The translations under genes and the position numbers were made by a program. This document shows positions 14,022-15,690 of a stretch of DNA of 15,690 nt, piece after piece (the stretch's first letter is position 1; each line of letters begins with the position of its first letter). The notes beneath the pieces were generated by a model. That model ran no database searches and had not been told where the DNA came from. It saw nothing but the letters and a program-made list of their open reading frames with translations. The DNA is from JBOFDK01 sp051656485 (GTDB lineage: Bacteria; Bacillota; Clostridia; Lachnospirales; Cellulosilyticaceae). The DNA is taken from contig JBOGBZ010000093.1 in the NCBI GenBank assembly GCA_051656485.1, forward strand, positions 1 to 15,690, given 5' to 3'.

Positions 14022-14194
14022 CAGGGCGTTCACCTCTTCAGCTTCGTGTCCGTCTTCTAAGAACTGCTAAGCTTGTTCATCTCATAACGTCGCGAACTCG
14101 CTTTCGCTCAGACACACTCCTAAGTGCATTCGATTCACTTCTCTAAGCAGTTCTAAAGAAGACTACCAATGAAGCTTCCGAGGTGTACGCCCTG
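14022..14194. repeat. Large imperfect inverted repeat after the SDR gene
   Basis: Matching arms from outside in: CAGGGCG/CGCCCTG (14022-14028, 14188-14194), CACCTC/GAGGTG (14031-14036, 14180-14185), AGCTTC/GAAGCT (14040-14045, 14171-14176), GTCTTCT/AGAAGAC (14052-14058, 14157-14163), AGAACTGCT/AGCAGTTCT (14060-14068, 14146-14154). Inside are small hairpins such as AAGTG/CACTT (14122-14140) and GCGA/TCGC. The outer right arm overlaps the start of repeat copy 2. No open frame covers it; it may be a MITE-like element or a large structured RNA. Confidence 0.8.
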
Positions 14195-14278
14195 TCCTTT
14201 GTCGAGATACACTGGGCAGCTCAGGGGAAAGAAAGAAAGATATCGGGACATTGATATTCCCCTTTGATGTTCTATACT
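14184..14278 (+). repeat. Promoter-bearing repeat, copy 2
   Basis: Second copy of the 13098-13197 repeat, 1085-1086 bp downstream in the same orientation, with the identical 26-bp core at 14204-14229. It carries the same promoter arrangement but no gene follows on the + strand before a strong hairpin. The 374-bp gap 13989-14362 holds the inverted repeat, this copy and the terminator below. Confidence 0.85.
14251..14278 (+). promoter_or_regulatory. Orphan promoter in repeat copy 2
   Basis: -35 TTGATA (14251-14256), 16 nt spacer, -10 TATACT (14273-14278), the same layout as in copy 1. A transcript would begin near 14285, at the foot of the hairpin, so only a tiny RNA would be made unless transcription reads through antisense to the lipoprotein gene. 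Confidence 0.5.
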
Positions 14279-14281
14279 ATG

Positions 14282-14324
14282 AAAAATAGACCTATTCCCT
14301 ATAATTAAGGGTATAGGTCTATTT
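14282..14324 (-). terminator. Terminator of the lipoprotein gene
   Basis: A perfect 12-bp helix (14284-14295 with 14313-14324), one T-T mismatch, four more pairs (CCCT/AGGG) and a 7-nt loop. On the minus strand it is followed by a T run (14286-14282). It lies about 38 nt past the lipoprotein stop codon. Confidence 0.85.
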
Positions 14325-14362
14325 CGAGTAAAGAAATAACTATTGTTTCGTTAGAAGATGGT

Positions 14363-14845
14363 TTACATACCTAATTGCTTAAATTCCCCACAAGGAATTG
14401 TAATCTCAAATTTTATGCTACACTCTTTGTCACCTACCATTTTCAATCTATTAGTTCCCTTTTTAAGTTGTATGGTGCTTGTAGCATAATCTGTAAAAGT
14501 GGCATTATCACTTCTTTCTATAACGTTAGTAAGTGAGCCATCAGGAGAAATTAAGACTAATTTCACCCTTCCCTTTATAGCATTTAATAAGTATGTAATT
14601 TCTAATTCCATATCTTCAGTAGCTTCATAAGACCAAATGGTATCCATTCCTTCAAGCTTTTCTACTTCGCCAATAAATTTTTCTCCCTCGATAGTCTGTG
14701 TAACACCATCAAGATTGTAGCTATTTGTACTACTTGAAATTTTATCATCAGAATTATAAATGGATGTCATATAATTGTTAGAGCAACCTGTTACTAACAT
14801 TGCTACAAGTAATAAAATGCCCGTGTACTTTCTTTTCATATTCAT
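14363..14845 (-). CDS. Small lipoprotein of unknown function
   Basis: A 160-residue protein with a classic lipoprotein signal: Lys/Arg start, hydrophobic core and lipobox LVTGC, giving Cys21 as the lipidated residue. It should be anchored on the outer face of the membrane. The mature part begins with a Ser/Asn/Asp-rich linker (22-45), then a beta-rich domain (about 50-155) with 'WSYEATEDMELEITY', 'GRVKLVLISPDGS' and 'GTNRLKMVGDKE', reminiscent of small all-beta, jelly-roll-like binding domains; no named family is recognised. ATG 14845 is chosen because AAGGAA lies about 9 nt upstream; ATG 14839 is too far. It is a single-gene unit with its own promoter and terminator. Confidence 0.85.
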   Translation of the reverse strand: MNMKRKYTGILLLVAMLVTGCSNNYMTSIYNSDDKISSSTNSYNLDGVTQTIEGEKFIGEVEKLEGMDTIWSYEATEDMELEITYLLNAIKGRVKLVLISPDGSLTNVIERSDNATFTDYATSTIQLKKGTNRLKMVGDKECSIKFEITIPCGEFKQLGM

Positions 14846-14901
14846 ATTTTACTTTTCCTTTCTACTTTTGGATTAACTAATAATATCTATTTCTTGACTT
14901 C

Positions 14902-14929
14902 AGTATAGCATTATCTGGACTTTTTTCAA
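14902..14929 (-). promoter_or_regulatory. Promoter of the lipoprotein gene
   Basis: On the minus strand, -35 TTGAAA (14929-14924), 16 nt spacer, -10 TATACT (14907-14902). The leader would be ~50 nt. The rest of the 277-bp gap (14846-15122) is AT-rich with one 9-bp hairpin at 15061-15087 (one G-U) upstream of the next gene. Confidence 0.7.
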
Positions 14930-15122
14930 TATTCTAAATTCAATTTAGCATATCCTTAATTTTTAGTTCTACTCTTATTCATTCATATTGCTCTGTCTTA
15001 GATTAAATTCATAATATTAAATCAACTCAAGTTATGCTAAACTCAGATTAAGAACGAGATATGGTATATGTTAAAGGGATGTACCATGTTATCTAATACA
15101 TGCACTAGGAGGTGTGCCAACT

Positions 15123-15690
15123 ATGACAGTCAATGAAATAAAGGAAAAGCTTTCAAAAAAAGCTATCGTTTTTGAAACAGGTGGAAAAAGGCCAACGGGT
15201 GAATTGCTTGAAAGCTGGATTGGTAGTATTCGCTGGCAGTGTAAAGGTGAAGATTTCCCCAAAGATAAAAAGGGAAATAATATGATTCCGATTGCAACAA
15301 TTTTCTTGAAAGATTTAGCTTTTTTGCCTTTAGAATTGTATGGCATTGAGCTTATTACACTATCTCTGTCTCAAGATATTTGGGCTAACTTTGTATCGGA
15401 TGATTTAAGTCCTTGGTTTTGTATGCGTACATATCGTTCATTAGAGCAATTAATTCCATGTAAGTATGAAACGTCTATGATAAAGCCATTTCCACTCACT
15501 CCTAAATTGATAGAAAATGATTATCCATGCTGGGATGGTAGCGGGATTCCATTAGACATTGAAGATAGGATTCTTGAATTAGAGCGAACTGAAGGCATCA
15601 ATTATTTTGATGATATATGCGAAGAGATCTATAGTATGCATAAAGTTGGAGGTTATCCTGCTTTTTGTCAATCTGGATATTATTTTGATA
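15123..15690 (+). CDS. DUF1963 (YwqG-like) family protein, cut by the window end
   Basis: An uninterrupted frame from ATG 15123 to the last base (189 full codons), with ribosome site AGGAGGTG about 8 nt upstream. The N-terminus (MTVNEIKEKLSKKAIVFETG) leads into a 'PTGELLESWIG' and 'IPIATIFLKDLAFLP' region, where DUF1963 proteins typically read 'fGG.P..p', then 'CWDGSGIPLD' and, near the end, 'HKVGGYPAFCQSG', which is the DUF1963 hallmark (KxGGxPxFxQ). Members are cytoplasmic, common in Bacillus and Clostridia, and of unknown biochemical role. The remaining C-terminal part, usually another ~70-100 residues, lies outside the window. No strong promoter is evident upstream. Confidence 0.8.
   Translation, partial: MTVNEIKEKLSKKAIVFETGGKRPTGELLESWIGSIRWQCKGEDFPKDKKGNNMIPIATIFLKDLAFLPLELYGIELITLSLSQDIWANFVSDDLSPWFCMRTYRSLEQLIPCKYETSMIKPFPLTPKLIENDYPCWDGSGIPLDIEDRILELERTEGINYFDDICEEIYSMHKVGGYPAFCQSGYYFD

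Noticed and set aside
15061..15087. 9-bp hairpin upstream of the DUF1963-like gene as a terminator or riboswitch
   Set aside because: It has no T run and no conserved aptamer sequence; it may be chance pairing in AT-rich DNA.
15089..15346. Minus-strand open frame opposite the DUF1963-like gene
   Set aside because: The plus-strand frame has an AGGAGGTG site and family motifs; the minus-strand one has neither.

Overview
The window looks like a chromosomal stretch of a low-GC Gram-positive anaerobe, most likely class Clostridia (Lachnospirales-like). This is inferred from strong AGGAGG-type ribosome sites, sigma-A-like promoters, T-rich intrinsic terminators, a stalk-domain secreted protein, a YtrA-type GntR/ABC operon and a ZTP riboswitch on purH. 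It cannot be proven from the sequence alone. No CRISPR array, rRNA, tRNA, transposase or phage structural gene is visible.

Left part (1-2702): a secreted stalk-domain protein (+) converges on a PutP-type sodium/proline symporter (-). Their stop codons overlap inside the loop of one shared bidirectional terminator. Next (2724-7495, all -) comes a tight five-gene operon read right to left: YtrA-type GntR repressor, ABC ATPase, two polytopic membrane proteins, and an M13 (neprilysin/PepO-like) zinc metallopeptidase. A clear promoter and a palindromic candidate operator precede it, and a terminator ends it. A lone PemK/MazF-like gene with its own terminator lies upstream.

Middle (8273-11617, all -): a purine block with a NCS2 guanine/hypoxanthine-type permease, then a ZTP (pfl) riboswitch with an overlapping terminator, then purH. 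The riboswitch starts only 2 nt after the permease stop codon. The permease promoter has two inverted PurBox-like sites just upstream. Farther upstream (11626-11762, -) is an unclassified structured RNA ending in an intrinsic terminator, preceded by a stand-alone PBECR-type nuclease-like gene.

Right part (12359-15690): a membrane-anchored protein with a degenerate FMN_bind-like domain (+), then a classical SDR oxidoreductase (+) bracketed by two copies of a ~95-100 bp repeat. Each repeat copy ends in the same promoter. A large imperfect inverted repeat (14022-14194) abuts the second copy. A small lipoprotein gene (-) and the start of a DUF1963/YwqG-like gene (+, cut by the window end) follow.

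The least ordinary elements are the repeat-bracketed SDR with its orphan second promoter, the structured RNA at 11626-11762, the metallopeptidase fused into the GntR/ABC operon, and the riboswitch placed directly behind the permease gene.
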